DNA of 28,958 nucleotides from a virus. The DNA lies in the IMG/VR virus record IMGVR_UViG_3300012944_000048, positions 1-28,958 of that record; one strand, given 5' to 3'. Under the pieces are notes generated by a model. The model was not told where the DNA came from and did no database searches. It saw only the letters and a program-made list of their open reading frames with translations. Positions 1 through 7,264 of the stretch are shown piece after piece. Every line of letters begins with the position of its first letter. The first letter of the stretch is position 1. The position numbers and the translations under genes were made by a program.

Positions 1-1469
1 ACGCCATCCATCAGGTCCTTGCCTGGGTTCGCGTGCTGCTGCTCCGCTACGTTCGAGAGGAACTGCTCGAACCATCCCTGCGTGAGCTCGGTTGGCGTCT
101 CGATCGCGAGGCCGTGCATCGCCTCCTTGAAGCGCGTCATGCCCGAGCCGCCGCGCGTCATCACCTTCGCGACCTGGGAGCCGACGTAGCCATCGAAGCC
201 TGCGCCGAGGAGCGCGGTAGCCGCGCCGACCTGCCACAGGGTTTGGATGCCGGCGGAGTTCGAGATCTCGGCGCGCGCCTTCGCGCGGTCGCCGTGGGAC
301 TTCACGAGCGCAGCCTGGTACTCCGGAGCCTGCTCGAGCACGCTCTCCGGGAGCTTCGCGATGGAGTCCTCGACCTGCTGCCCCTGCTGGCCGCCGGCGA
401 TCAGGCCCTCGCCCGCGCCCCCGAGTGCGATGGCGCTGTACGTCGCAGCCTTGATCGCCGCCTTCTCTGCGGCTGCCCTCGCTGCGAGGGCCGACAGGCC
501 CAACGTCTGCGACTTCGCGAGGGACGTGCGGAAGGCGACCGTTGCGGCGAACTTCGCGCCGACGCCCGCCACCGGGAGCGTAGCCAACGTGGACGGCAGC
601 GAGTTGACGATGCCAGAGTAGTACGCGCGCGGATCTGACCACGCCTCTCCGAAGGTCTCGCCCTTCTGGCTCGAGATCCATTCTTTCTGCGACGCGTCGC
701 GCATGTCCGGCGACAGCTTGTCCCCGTAGTAGTCGGAGACGTCCTGCATGATGCCAGACAGGCTACGGCCAAGATGCTCTTCCGAGAGCCGGTTGATCTC
801 GCCGCCGCTCACCTTGTCGGCGGCGTATGAGAGCCCCTGCACGGCCTGCGCTGACCCCTGGCCGAGCAGGTTCAGGGTGTCAGAAATAATGCCCGGTTTT
901 TCTGACGGAGCAGCCTTGACTGGCTCCTCCGGGTCCGCTACGAAGTCGGTGAACGCGCCGGACTGCGCCGGCCCGGCGATGTTGCGGTTGACGCCGGCGA
1001 CGTACTGCGGCACAGAAACGCCGTTGCCGTCGCGGATGTGCCCCATGCGGCTCACGTCGCCGCCGTACTGGTCGATCAGCTTGGGGTCGGTGAAGTAGGC
1101 GGCCGTCTGCGCGTCGGGGTTGCTCGGGTAGCGGTCGGCGTTCTGCTTGATCAGCTTCGCGGCGGCGCGCGCGTTGTCGTTCGGGTCGTCGATGTTGCCG
1201 TCGGGCATGAGGCCGCCGAACGTGGCGGGCATGACCTGGAAGCCGCCGCGTGCGCCGTTGACGCTCGTGCGCGGGTTGCGCCCGCTCGAGCTCTCCATCT
1301 GCCAGTGCGCGAGGACGCGCTGAGGATCTGCGCCCTCTTCCTTCGCGATGCGGATTACGTCATCGCGCGTGATGCTCGTGGGGGTCTGAGCCTGCGATAC
1401 GGGGGAAGAGACCGGCGCGTCGGGCGAGCCTGGGACGTTCTCGACGAAATCGGTGAAGCCGGTTGACAT
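1..1469 (-). CDS. N-terminal part of large ejection protein with SLT lytic transglycosylase domain (runs off left edge)
   Basis: The reading frame is open from an ATG at 1469 to the window edge (489 codons, no stop), so the gene is partial at its 3' end. Residues about 33-140 look like a soluble lytic transglycosylase (goose-lysozyme-like) domain: the likely catalytic glutamate is E59 in HWQMESSSGRNP, followed by GARGGFQVMPATF (72-84), the usual G-x-x-G-x-x-Q-x-M-P motif. Such domains in podovirus internal virion proteins cleave host peptidoglycan during DNA ejection. Residues about 280-360 and 410-430 are Ala/Gly-rich and hydrophobic, as in ejection proteins that insert in membranes. A short motif is duplicated: GFTDFVENVP near residue 4 and AFTDFVADPE near residue 172. 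The start has a GGGAG Shine-Dalgarno nine bases upstream. In Bcep22-like phages the equivalent protein can be several thousand residues; whether that holds here lies outside the window. Confidence 0.85.
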   Translation of the reverse strand, partial: MSTGFTDFVENVPGSPDAPVSSPVSQAQTPTSITRDDVIRIAKEEGADPQRVLAHWQMESSSGRNPRTSVNGARGGFQVMPATFGGLMPDGNIDDPNDNARAAAKLIKQNADRYPSNPDAQTAAYFTDPKLIDQYGGDVSRMGHIRDGNGVSVPQYVAGVNRNIAGPAQSGAFTDFVADPEEPVKAAPSEKPGIISDTLNLLGQGSAQAVQGLSYAADKVSGGEINRLSEEHLGRSLSGIMQDVSDYYGDKLSPDMRDASQKEWISSQKGETFGEAWSDPRAYYSGIVNSLPSTLATLPVAGVGAKFAATVAFRTSLAKSQTLGLSALAARAAAEKAAIKAATYSAIALGGAGEGLIAGGQQGQQVEDSIAKLPESVLEQAPEYQAALVKSHGDRAKARAEISNSAGIQTLWQVGAATALLGAGFDGYVGSQVAKVMTRGGSGMTRFKEAMHGLAIETPTELTQGWFEQFLSNVAEQQHANPGKDLMDG

Positions 1470-1517
1470 CTTGTTCTTCTCCCGGCCTGCGCTGCGCAAA
1501 GGCGCGCGCCGTCACCG

Positions 1518-1542
1518 CGGTAGTTGATCTTCCACTCTACCG
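1518..1542. repeat. Inverted repeat in the 94-bp gap before the SLT ejection gene
   Basis: CGGTAG and CTACCG form a 6-bp stem with a 13-base loop, and the perfect palindrome GGCGCGCGCC lies beside it at 1501-1510. The gap (1470-1563) is among the longest within the leftward operon. There is no T-tract, so it is not an intrinsic terminator. It may be a leader structure or RNA processing site, but no function is shown. Confidence 0.35.
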
Positions 1543-1563
1543 GGCGACGCAGTGTTACCTAAA

Positions 1564-3345
1564 TCAGGGTTTCAGAGCCCTCTCGCGCACTGCCTCTTGA
1601 TTCACGAGGCCGGAATACCTCTCCATGGCTGCCTTGTGGGCTGCCTGGAGTTTCGCGATCTCGGCGCGAACACGTGCGGCGCCGGCATAGTCGTACTTCA
1701 GCGCGCTGTTGTTGATGTCATGCAGCTTGCCATTGGCCTCAGAGATAGATTTCCGCAGGCTATCAACTTCCTGCCCTGCTGCCTCTGCCTCTTTAGGCGA
1801 CGCCACGCGAGGCGGCGGCGGCTTCGGCAGGCTGGCCTGGACTGGCGCCGGAGCTGCCGCTGGTGTTGCGGCCGGCGCCGGTGCGCGCGCTGCCGCGGGG
1901 GGCGCTGCGGGGCCGGGCTGCGGAGCTGCCACGGCCGGCTTGGCGACGGGGCTGATTCCGTACACGACCTCGTTGCGGCCCTTCCCGTAGCGCACGGCGT
2001 TCCACTGCTGGCCGTTCAGCATCGCGACGCCGACCTTCGCGTCCGGGTCGCCGTCCTGGATGGCCTCGGCGATCTTGACGGCCTCCGGAGCGTTCTTCCC
2101 TAGCGCGTCGTTGTTGATGAAGAGCGACTGCGCGACGCCGGCGGTCTTGGATTGGTCGTAGGGCTTCACTTCCTTGCCGAGAGCTGCTTCGTTCTGACGC
2201 GCCGTAGCGTTGCGCCCGACGAGCGTCATGATCTGCGAGATACCCTTCGTCTGCTCTTGCGACATGCGTCCTTCGCGCCCTCCGGCGCTCTTGACATTTG
2301 TCTCGCCGGTCTTGAGGTTCGTGGTCACGATGTCGCCATTGCGATTCATCGAGGTCGAGTACCGGTTGCCCTCCTGGAGTTTGTTGACCGTGCCGGTCGG
2401 GCCGATCTGGTACACGTCCTCGTCCGTCTTGAACGCCTTGATTCCGGGCGGCGCAATGACGCCAAGCGCCATAGCAGCGTGGAGCATGTCGAAGCCCTGG
2501 AACGGGCGCTGCGAGCCATCCGGCATCACTGAGAGCCCGCTGTACTTCCCTGCGCCGTCGTAGCGCAGGCTGCCCGGGGCGACGCGCCATGTCCCGTTGG
2601 CGTTCGCGATCTCCTCGAGCTTTCTGGTGTTCGTTGGGTCCATCATCGCCTGGTGCGCGAGCTGGCCGAACCCCTCCTTCTCCAGCATGTCCTTCGTCTG
2701 TATGATCTGCTGCGCGCGCCCGGCGTCTCCGCGCTGGTTCGCTTTCTGCGCGAGGACGTCGAGTAGCCCTGCACGCCCACCAGCCGGTTGGCCGGGGGCG
2801 GCGGGCGCCGCCGCCGCAGGCATGGATGGCCGCGGCGGGGTGGGGAGAGCTGTACCTGGCTGGCCGGCGACCGGCGCGGCCACGGAGGCGTCAGGCTTGG
2901 GTGCCTGTGGCGCCGGCGCGGCAGGGATGGGTGCTGGCGATGCCTGGAGGGTCACCCCGGGCACTGCGCTCGGGGGCATGGGTTGCGCGGGAGCTGGCGC
3001 CGGAACTGCTGGAGCCGCGGCAGGAGCGCCTTCCGGCGCGGCCTCCGGGGCAGCGACAGGCGCGGCGGCTGCTGGCGCAGCCTGGGGCTGCTGGAAGCCA
3101 GGGTAGCCCGGCGCCGCGGCCTTGTAGTAATCCGCCGTCGCGCCACGTTCCTCTGCCTCAGCGGCACGTTGCCGCTGGAGCTGGTCGGCCTGGTCGCGTC
3201 CGATGTCGAGCCGCTGGCGCGCAGCGGCGACGTCCGCCTGACGACCTTCCTGCTCGGTATCGAAGCGCTCCTCCTCCTGCCGGTAGTCGCGCGCCGACTT
3301 CAGCGCATGACCGGCGTAGGAGAGCCCGCTGAGGCTGAGACCCAT
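1564..3345 (-). CDS. Internal virion (ejection-type) protein with Ala/Pro-rich linkers
   Basis: A 593-residue protein. Residues 1-70 are helical and charged (RDYRQEEERFDTEQEGRQ), a probable coiled coil. Residues about 80-200 are a long, probably unstructured Ala/Pro-rich linker. About 200-460 is a folded-looking segment of unknown family, and about 465-520 is a second Ala/Pro linker leading to a C-terminal coiled coil (about 525-585). There is no signal peptide or transmembrane segment. It lies between a basic Gly-rich protein and the transglycosylase protein, the usual place for podovirus internal virion proteins. Its ATG shares one base with the stop of the upstream gene (TAATG at 3343-3347), implying translational coupling. 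I do not recognise a named family; the virion role is inferred from position and architecture. Confidence 0.75.
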   Translation of the reverse strand: MGLSLSGLSYAGHALKSARDYRQEEERFDTEQEGRQADVAAARQRLDIGRDQADQLQRQRAAEAEERGATADYYKAAAPGYPGFQQPQAAPAAAAPVAAPEAAPEGAPAAAPAVPAPAPAQPMPPSAVPGVTLQASPAPIPAAPAPQAPKPDASVAAPVAGQPGTALPTPPRPSMPAAAAPAAPGQPAGGRAGLLDVLAQKANQRGDAGRAQQIIQTKDMLEKEGFGQLAHQAMMDPTNTRKLEEIANANGTWRVAPGSLRYDGAGKYSGLSVMPDGSQRPFQGFDMLHAAMALGVIAPPGIKAFKTDEDVYQIGPTGTVNKLQEGNRYSTSMNRNGDIVTTNLKTGETNVKSAGGREGRMSQEQTKGISQIMTLVGRNATARQNEAALGKEVKPYDQSKTAGVAQSLFINNDALGKNAPEAVKIAEAIQDGDPDAKVGVAMLNGQQWNAVRYGKGRNEVVYGISPVAKPAVAAPQPGPAAPPAAARAPAPAATPAAAPAPVQASLPKPPPPRVASPKEAEAAGQEVDSLRKSISEANGKLHDINNSALKYDYAGAARVRAEIAKLQAAHKAAMERYSGLVNQEAVRERALKP

Positions 3346-4268
3346 TACGCCGCCCTACGAGGCCGGGAGAACGACGGGAGCTTCCCACGCCGCGCTACAG
3401 GCGCGGTACGCAGGTTGTTGGCAGGCTTGCCGTCCAGACCGTTGCCGGCGGTGTCCTGACCCGCGAAGGACGGGACCATGCGACCGCTTGAGGTGACTCC
3501 GGTTGAAGGGACGCCGCCTGGCTGCGAGAGCGGGATTGGCGCGTTGCCACCGAGCAGGCCGCCGTTTCCGCCGTTGGCCGGCGCGGACGTGTTGGCCTCG
3601 TTCCCGAGCGGCTTGACGACGCGGCCTTTGTCCGAGCCGTGACGATTCACTTTGCCGCCGGACGCATACCCGTTTTCTTGCGCCATGCCGCCGGTCACCG
3701 CGCCGCCAGACTTCAGGCCGCCCTCGAAGCGCAGACCAAGCCGCGCGCGCGAGCCGGCTTTGCCTGGCGAGTCCTTGTGCTGCTCCATGTACGCGTGCGT
3801 CGATTCGCCATCTGCCTTCGCAGCAGCCTTCTCCACGCCCGGGTGCTTGACCGCTCCCTGGATCCACTTGTCGCCGCCGACTTGACCGCCCTTGGCGTAC
3901 CGGCGCCCGACGTCCATCTTGTTCTGCTCGACGTCTGACATGGCCTTGCCTGCGGACGTGCTCATGTTCCCGCGGGGAGCACCACCTGTGGCTGCGACGC
4001 CCACCGTCATCGGGGTGCCCTTGATGATCTTCCCCTGCTTCGGGGCAGCGGAGCTGCGCGGCGTCTCGCTCGCGTAGCCTGCTTTCCCCTCCTGCCCGGC
4101 TGGCGGAGTTCCGGCGCGGATGCCCTTCATCGGCGTGATCTCCTTGGTGTTCTGCTTGGGGGCTGCGCCGGAGGTCGTGACCGCGCGATGCGGTGCGGAC
4201 GGCATGGCGACGCCGCGAAGAGGCGGAACGTGGCCGTCGGTCTGGTCTGGTTTTGAGTGCTTCTTCAT
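3345..4268 (-). CDS. Basic, Gly/Ser-rich low-complexity virion protein
   Basis: A 307-residue protein, rich in Lys, Arg, Gly, Ser and Pro, with no hydrophobic core segment. Short motifs of the form YAKGGQVGG, LKSGGAVTGG and YASGGKVNR recur at about 120-210, and a similar KKGGRV/LKGGSV pattern occurs in the neighbouring virion protein at 5227-6531. This suggests both belong to the same internal assembly. The start is well supported by CAAGGAGAAGCAC directly before the ATG. The stop overlaps the next start (TAATG). The family is not recognised. Its positive charge would suit contact with packaged DNA, but that is inference. Confidence 0.7.
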   Translation of the reverse strand: MKKHSKPDQTDGHVPPLRGVAMPSAPHRAVTTSGAAPKQNTKEITPMKGIRAGTPPAGQEGKAGYASETPRSSAAPKQGKIIKGTPMTVGVAATGGAPRGNMSTSAGKAMSDVEQNKMDVGRRYAKGGQVGGDKWIQGAVKHPGVEKAAAKADGESTHAYMEQHKDSPGKAGSRARLGLRFEGGLKSGGAVTGGMAQENGYASGGKVNRHGSDKGRVVKPLGNEANTSAPANGGNGGLLGGNAPIPLSQPGGVPSTGVTSSGRMVPSFAGQDTAGNGLDGKPANNLRTAPVARRGKLPSFSRPRRAA

Positions 4269-4281
4269 GTGCTTCTCCTTG
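4269..4281 (-). promoter_or_regulatory. Ribosome-binding cassette CAAGGAGAAGCAC
   Basis: Shine-Dalgarno AAGGAG ending seven bases before the ATG at 4268. The same cassette, CAAGGAGA-nn-CAC, precedes genes at 17228, 27455 and 28687, and close variants occur at 11225, 16058 and 18542. Confidence 0.8.
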
Positions 4282-4284
4282 AAA

Positions 4285-4668
4285 TTAGTTGCCCGTGTTC
4301 TTCTCGATCACGAGCTCGTCCTCGAGCGCTTCCTTCGGCAAGCCGTGCGTGTTGTGGATGCAGTACATCACCGTGTTGTCCTCGAGTGCGACGAACTTGT
4401 GGAAGCATCCGGCCAGGATCTTGATCCCGGTCGGCGCCACGAAGTCTCCGATAAACTTGTCGTCGCGCCACGCGCGCACTGCGCCGGTCGCGAGCATCGA
4501 CGTATGGTCGTAGGTGTGCTTGTGCCCTGGCACGCCGTAGCCTTGCTTCTTGAGCTGGATCTGGCGGATGTAGATGCCGTCCGCATCGTCGTAGATCTCC
4601 ACGAGCTCGGGCTGCTCAGCGACGGGGAGCGCTTCGGACATATCGGGTGCTGCGATCTCAGAACGCAT
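4285..4668 (-). CDS. Cupin-fold protein
   Basis: About 127 residues from the ATG at 4668, which overlaps the stop of the hydroxylase-like gene by 11 bases. An ATG at 4641 (MSEALPV) is an alternative without a better ribosome site, and the frame also stays open upstream to 4740. The middle carries a cupin-like signature: GHKHTYDHTSMLATG gives H-x-H and a third His at the position usually held by Glu. It is followed by APTGIKILAGCFHKF, resembling cupin motif 2 (P-x-G then a His ligand). Cupins are small beta-barrels that often bind a metal through these histidines; substrates cannot be read from sequence. Immediate overlap with a 2-oxoglutarate oxygenase-like gene suggests a shared process. It could instead be a structural jelly-roll. 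Confidence 0.7.
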   Translation of the reverse strand: MRSEIAAPDMSEALPVAEQPELVEIYDDADGIYIRQIQLKKQGYGVPGHKHTYDHTSMLATGAVRAWRDDKFIGDFVAPTGIKILAGCFHKFVALEDNTVMYCIHNTHGLPKEALEDELVIEKNTGN

Positions 4669-5227
4669 TGCCCACCCCGCGCGTCTTGATGTCGGCGACC
4701 AGGTGAACGCGCGGCGTAGCTCCGCGGTTGTGCACCTCATGCTCCTTCGTGTAGTCCACCCACCATACCTCGCCGCTCTTCATGTTCACGCTCTCGTCGC
4801 CGCAGATGAACTCCGACTTGTCGTTGCTCGCGAGGACGAGGTGGAACCTGTCGTAGTACGCCGCAGATCCGCCGGTGTCGCTGTGCCGGTCGATCTTTCC
4901 GCCGGCCGCCAGCTTGTTGATCATCACGCGCCCAAGCCGCTCGCCCTCGACCTCATGCATCAGGTCGAAGATAACAGGGCGGATTTCGTGCCCCAAGCTG
5001 TTCATCGCTGGCTCGTCGAAGCACTCGAACGGATCGGCCTCCGGTACGCGCGTGTCGAGCCAGGGACGCTTGTCCGGGAAGCGAAGGTAGATCGTGTCCA
5101 CGTCACCGAACTTGGTGTTCGGGTAATTCTTCCAGAACGTGTCGAGTTCGAACAGCTCCGGCTGATCCTTGAGGGCGGCCATGATGCGGCCCGCGGGAGC
5201 GTGGAATGGGAGGCGCTTGATGTTCAT
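4658..5227 (-). CDS. Aspartyl/asparaginyl beta-hydroxylase-like 2-oxoglutarate/Fe(II) oxygenase
   Basis: A 189-residue protein. KIDRHSDTGGSAAYYDRFHL carries the H115-x-D117 metal pair. KEHEVHNRGATPRVHLVADI carries distal ligand H163 and R173 ten residues later, the usual spacing for the arginine that binds 2-oxoglutarate. The block EHEV...R..L..D closely resembles the C-terminal block of the AspH/LpxO-type hydroxylase family (Asp_Arg_Hydrox). Members hydroxylate Asp/Asn side chains or lipid A acyl chains using O2 and 2-oxoglutarate. All four residues expected for activity are present. The start shares one base with the upstream stop (TAATG at 5225-5229). Sitting within a row of virion genes, the target may be a virion protein or a host-surface component; that is inference. 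Confidence 0.85.
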   Translation of the reverse strand: MNIKRLPFHAPAGRIMAALKDQPELFELDTFWKNYPNTKFGDVDTIYLRFPDKRPWLDTRVPEADPFECFDEPAMNSLGHEIRPVIFDLMHEVEGERLGRVMINKLAAGGKIDRHSDTGGSAAYYDRFHLVLASNDKSEFICGDESVNMKSGEVWWVDYTKEHEVHNRGATPRVHLVADIKTRGVGNAF

Positions 5228-6531
5228 TAGTCCCTCACTCCGCCCTGCGGGACGTTGAATCGGTTCGCGTCCGGGCGACGCAGAATCAGCTGGCGAAGCT
5301 GCTCCTTCTGAGCCGGCGACATGGGACGCTGCGCGGTCATCCCCTGGCTCGTGCGCTCGGGCTGAGCCTCGGGCGCGCGTGGCACCGAGTTCGGGTCATC
5401 CTCGTCGTCGAGGCGCTTGATGGCCACCTGCGTTTGCGCGCTGATTCCGCCGCTGGCGAGCTTCGTGGTCGGCTCGACGTGCACGCCGTTCTTCATCTTG
5501 CTGCCCTTCGGCAGACCGCCGAGGTTCATGCGGTCGAGCTTCTTCAGGCCGATCTTCTTGGTCGCCTTCGCGTTCATGACGTACTCTCCATTGGAGAGCG
5601 CGCCCGGCCTGCCCGCGATGCTCACGGGAATAGAATCACTGGTGCCTGTACCTGGGCCTTTCACACTGCCGCCCTTGAGGTAGTCGTGCGTTCGGCTCGG
5701 CGGACGGGGCAGCCGCACACGCCCCCCCTTCTTGTACGCTCCGGACCCCGAGTAGTCCGCGTACACAGTGTTCGCGTCGTTGACGGCGCCGGTGTACACG
5801 TTGGGGTCGATGTTCCCCGATCCGACTCCGGAATTCGCCGGACTCGAGAACGACGGGAGCGAGACACCTTTCGAGAGAGAGCCCACCGCGCCGGCGAGCT
5901 GCCCGACGCCTGCGGCTTCGTTCGCCAGGATGTCAGACGAGCGCGCCGCGTTCGCGCCGGCAATTCCGGCCGCGCTCGCCGCGCCGTTCTCGGCGCTTAC
6001 AGCCGTACCCGGAAGGCCCTTACCTACGTCTGCCGCGGCGATTTTGGCGTTCAGCCCATACGCGCGCTCCGCTTCGCGCGCGGTATTCGCCGCGCCCGCG
6101 ACGGAGCCAGCTTTGGCGATGGAGTTCATGCGCTCCTGCTCCTGCGCATTCCCCGAGTCGGGTCGGATCCCCAACTGGTCGTTCTGAAGCTGACGCGCCT
6201 TGTCGGCGTTGTCGTAGGCAGCGCCTACGGTCGAGCCGGCCTCTGCGGCCTTCTGTTCCTGCATCGCAGGAGAGCCAGCCTGCTGAGCGTCGTTGACGAG
6301 GCTCGACTCAAGAGGGCGATAGGTGCTCTTGTAGTAATCGAAAAGGTCCTGGGAATTCTTCGTCTGCGCGTCCGAAGCCCGAGCCGCAGCTTCGGAAGCA
6401 TCGTTCTCCTGAGCAGACGGACCGCCGCTCTTCCCGCCAATAAGTCCCGTCTCCTTGGCGGCGATGAGCGCAGTCGAGCCTGCCGCTACCCACCCGGCAA
6501 ATCCACGCTGAAACCGAAGGCTCCTTACCAT
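5227..6531 (-). CDS. Internal virion protein, Ala/Gly-rich
   Basis: About 434 residues. The ATG at 6531 (MVRSLRF) is preferred because GGGGAAAGAG lies just upstream. An in-frame ATG at 6549 has no ribosome-binding site. Residues about 10-30 form a hydrophobic Ala/Gly helix (GWVAAGSTALIAA). About 40-220 is an Ala-rich helical region, then KKGGRV and LKGGSV motifs. A conserved phage-type motif follows, GPGTGTSDSIPVSIAG then LSNGEYVMNAKATKKIG (about 300-340), seen in many phage structural proteins near the tail or ejection genes. The C-terminus is charged and disordered. I infer a virion-internal or tail-associated protein; no enzymatic motif is visible. Confidence 0.75.
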   Translation of the reverse strand: MVRSLRFQRGFAGWVAAGSTALIAAKETGLIGGKSGGPSAQENDASEAAARASDAQTKNSQDLFDYYKSTYRPLESSLVNDAQQAGSPAMQEQKAAEAGSTVGAAYDNADKARQLQNDQLGIRPDSGNAQEQERMNSIAKAGSVAGAANTAREAERAYGLNAKIAAADVGKGLPGTAVSAENGAASAAGIAGANAARSSDILANEAAGVGQLAGAVGSLSKGVSLPSFSSPANSGVGSGNIDPNVYTGAVNDANTVYADYSGSGAYKKGGRVRLPRPPSRTHDYLKGGSVKGPGTGTSDSIPVSIAGRPGALSNGEYVMNAKATKKIGLKKLDRMNLGGLPKGSKMKNGVHVEPTTKLASGGISAQTQVAIKRLDDEDDPNSVPRAPEAQPERTSQGMTAQRPMSPAQKEQLRQLILRRPDANRFNVPQGGVRD

Positions 6532-6583
6532 GCGCTCTTTCCCCATCATTTCTTATACGCCAAGGGGCAAAGTGCGGCAAAAA

Positions 6584-6847
6584 CTACGGAGTATTCATTC
6601 GAGCAATCAAGGTATTGAGCGTGCGCTCGATGTCGCCCACGCGGGCAATGAGCTGATTCAGTTCCACTGTCGTTGCGACATTGGTCCCGGTCCCGGCCGC
6701 GACGTCGATCCCAACCGACGGGCTAGGCACGCCCTTCGTGAGCGCGATCGCTCCCCCGACGCGTCCGGAGAAGATTTCGATGTTCTCCTTCAGGGCCTTG
6801 AGGATGGACGGGATTGGCAGCTGCGTGTCGATTCCAGGCTTCTTCAT
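6584..6847 (-). CDS. Small virion-associated protein, downstream member of a tandem paralogous pair
   Basis: 87 residues, clearly related along its whole length to the preceding gene product (6851-7258). Shared blocks include GRxGG, SPSVGIDVA, GTNVA, ELxQLI and the helical VxDIERxLNxLI. It lacks the about 45-residue C-terminal extension of its partner. SD GAGG lies inside the end of the upstream gene, whose stop is three bases before this ATG. The N-terminal helix (ILKALKENIEIFSGR) and C-terminal heptad-like segment suggest a small oligomeric structural protein. No named family is recognised; position next to the nozzle-like protein suggests a tail or tail-proximal part. Confidence 0.7.
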   Translation of the reverse strand: MKKPGIDTQLPIPSILKALKENIEIFSGRVGGAIALTKGVPSPSVGIDVAAGTGTNVATTVELNQLIARVGDIERTLNTLIARMNTP

Positions 6848-6850
6848 GAC

Positions 6851-7258
6851 CTACCTCAGAAGGCTTCCTCCGACGGGGATCTCACCGAAGTACCACGCCC
6901 CGTATTCACCGTGGTCAGCCTGGTGCGAGAGAAGGAGTGCGTTGAACGCCTGATTTACGGTGATCGGAGCTACATTCGATGCCGCCGGCGATGGCGTCCC
7001 TGCGTTGAGCCTCGTGATCAGCGCGTTGAGCGCGCGCTCGATGTCCGCAACGCGACGGATAAGTTGAGTCAGCTCCGAGGTCTTGGCTACATTCGTGCCA
7101 GTTGCGCTCGCGACGTCGATTCCTACAGACGGAGACTTGAGCCCTTTGGTGGAGGAAATCTTCCCGCCGAGCCGCCCGGTCAAAATATCGACGGTCTCCT
7201 TCATGGCTCGAAGCACCACAAGAATAGGGCGCGAAAGGTCGATGTCTTGTTTCCGCAC
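6851..7258 (-). CDS. Small virion-associated protein, upstream member of a tandem paralogous pair
   Basis: 135 residues. Residues 1-90 parallel the 87-residue neighbour: an amphipathic helix with LRAMKETVDILTGRLGG, then SPSVGIDVASATGTNVA, then a helix VADIERALNALITRL. Residues 91-135 are unique and include ITVNQAFNALLLSHQ and aromatic DHGEYGAWYFGE. The gene begins six bases after the stop of the nozzle-like gene. Both copies have diverged well in DNA, so the duplication is old or both are under selection. Function is unknown; a virion role is inferred from location. Confidence 0.7.
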   Translation of the reverse strand: MRKQDIDLSRPILVVLRAMKETVDILTGRLGGKISSTKGLKSPSVGIDVASATGTNVAKTSELTQLIRRVADIERALNALITRLNAGTPSPAASNVAPITVNQAFNALLLSHQADHGEYGAWYFGEIPVGGSLLR

Positions 7259-7264
7259 GGCTCA

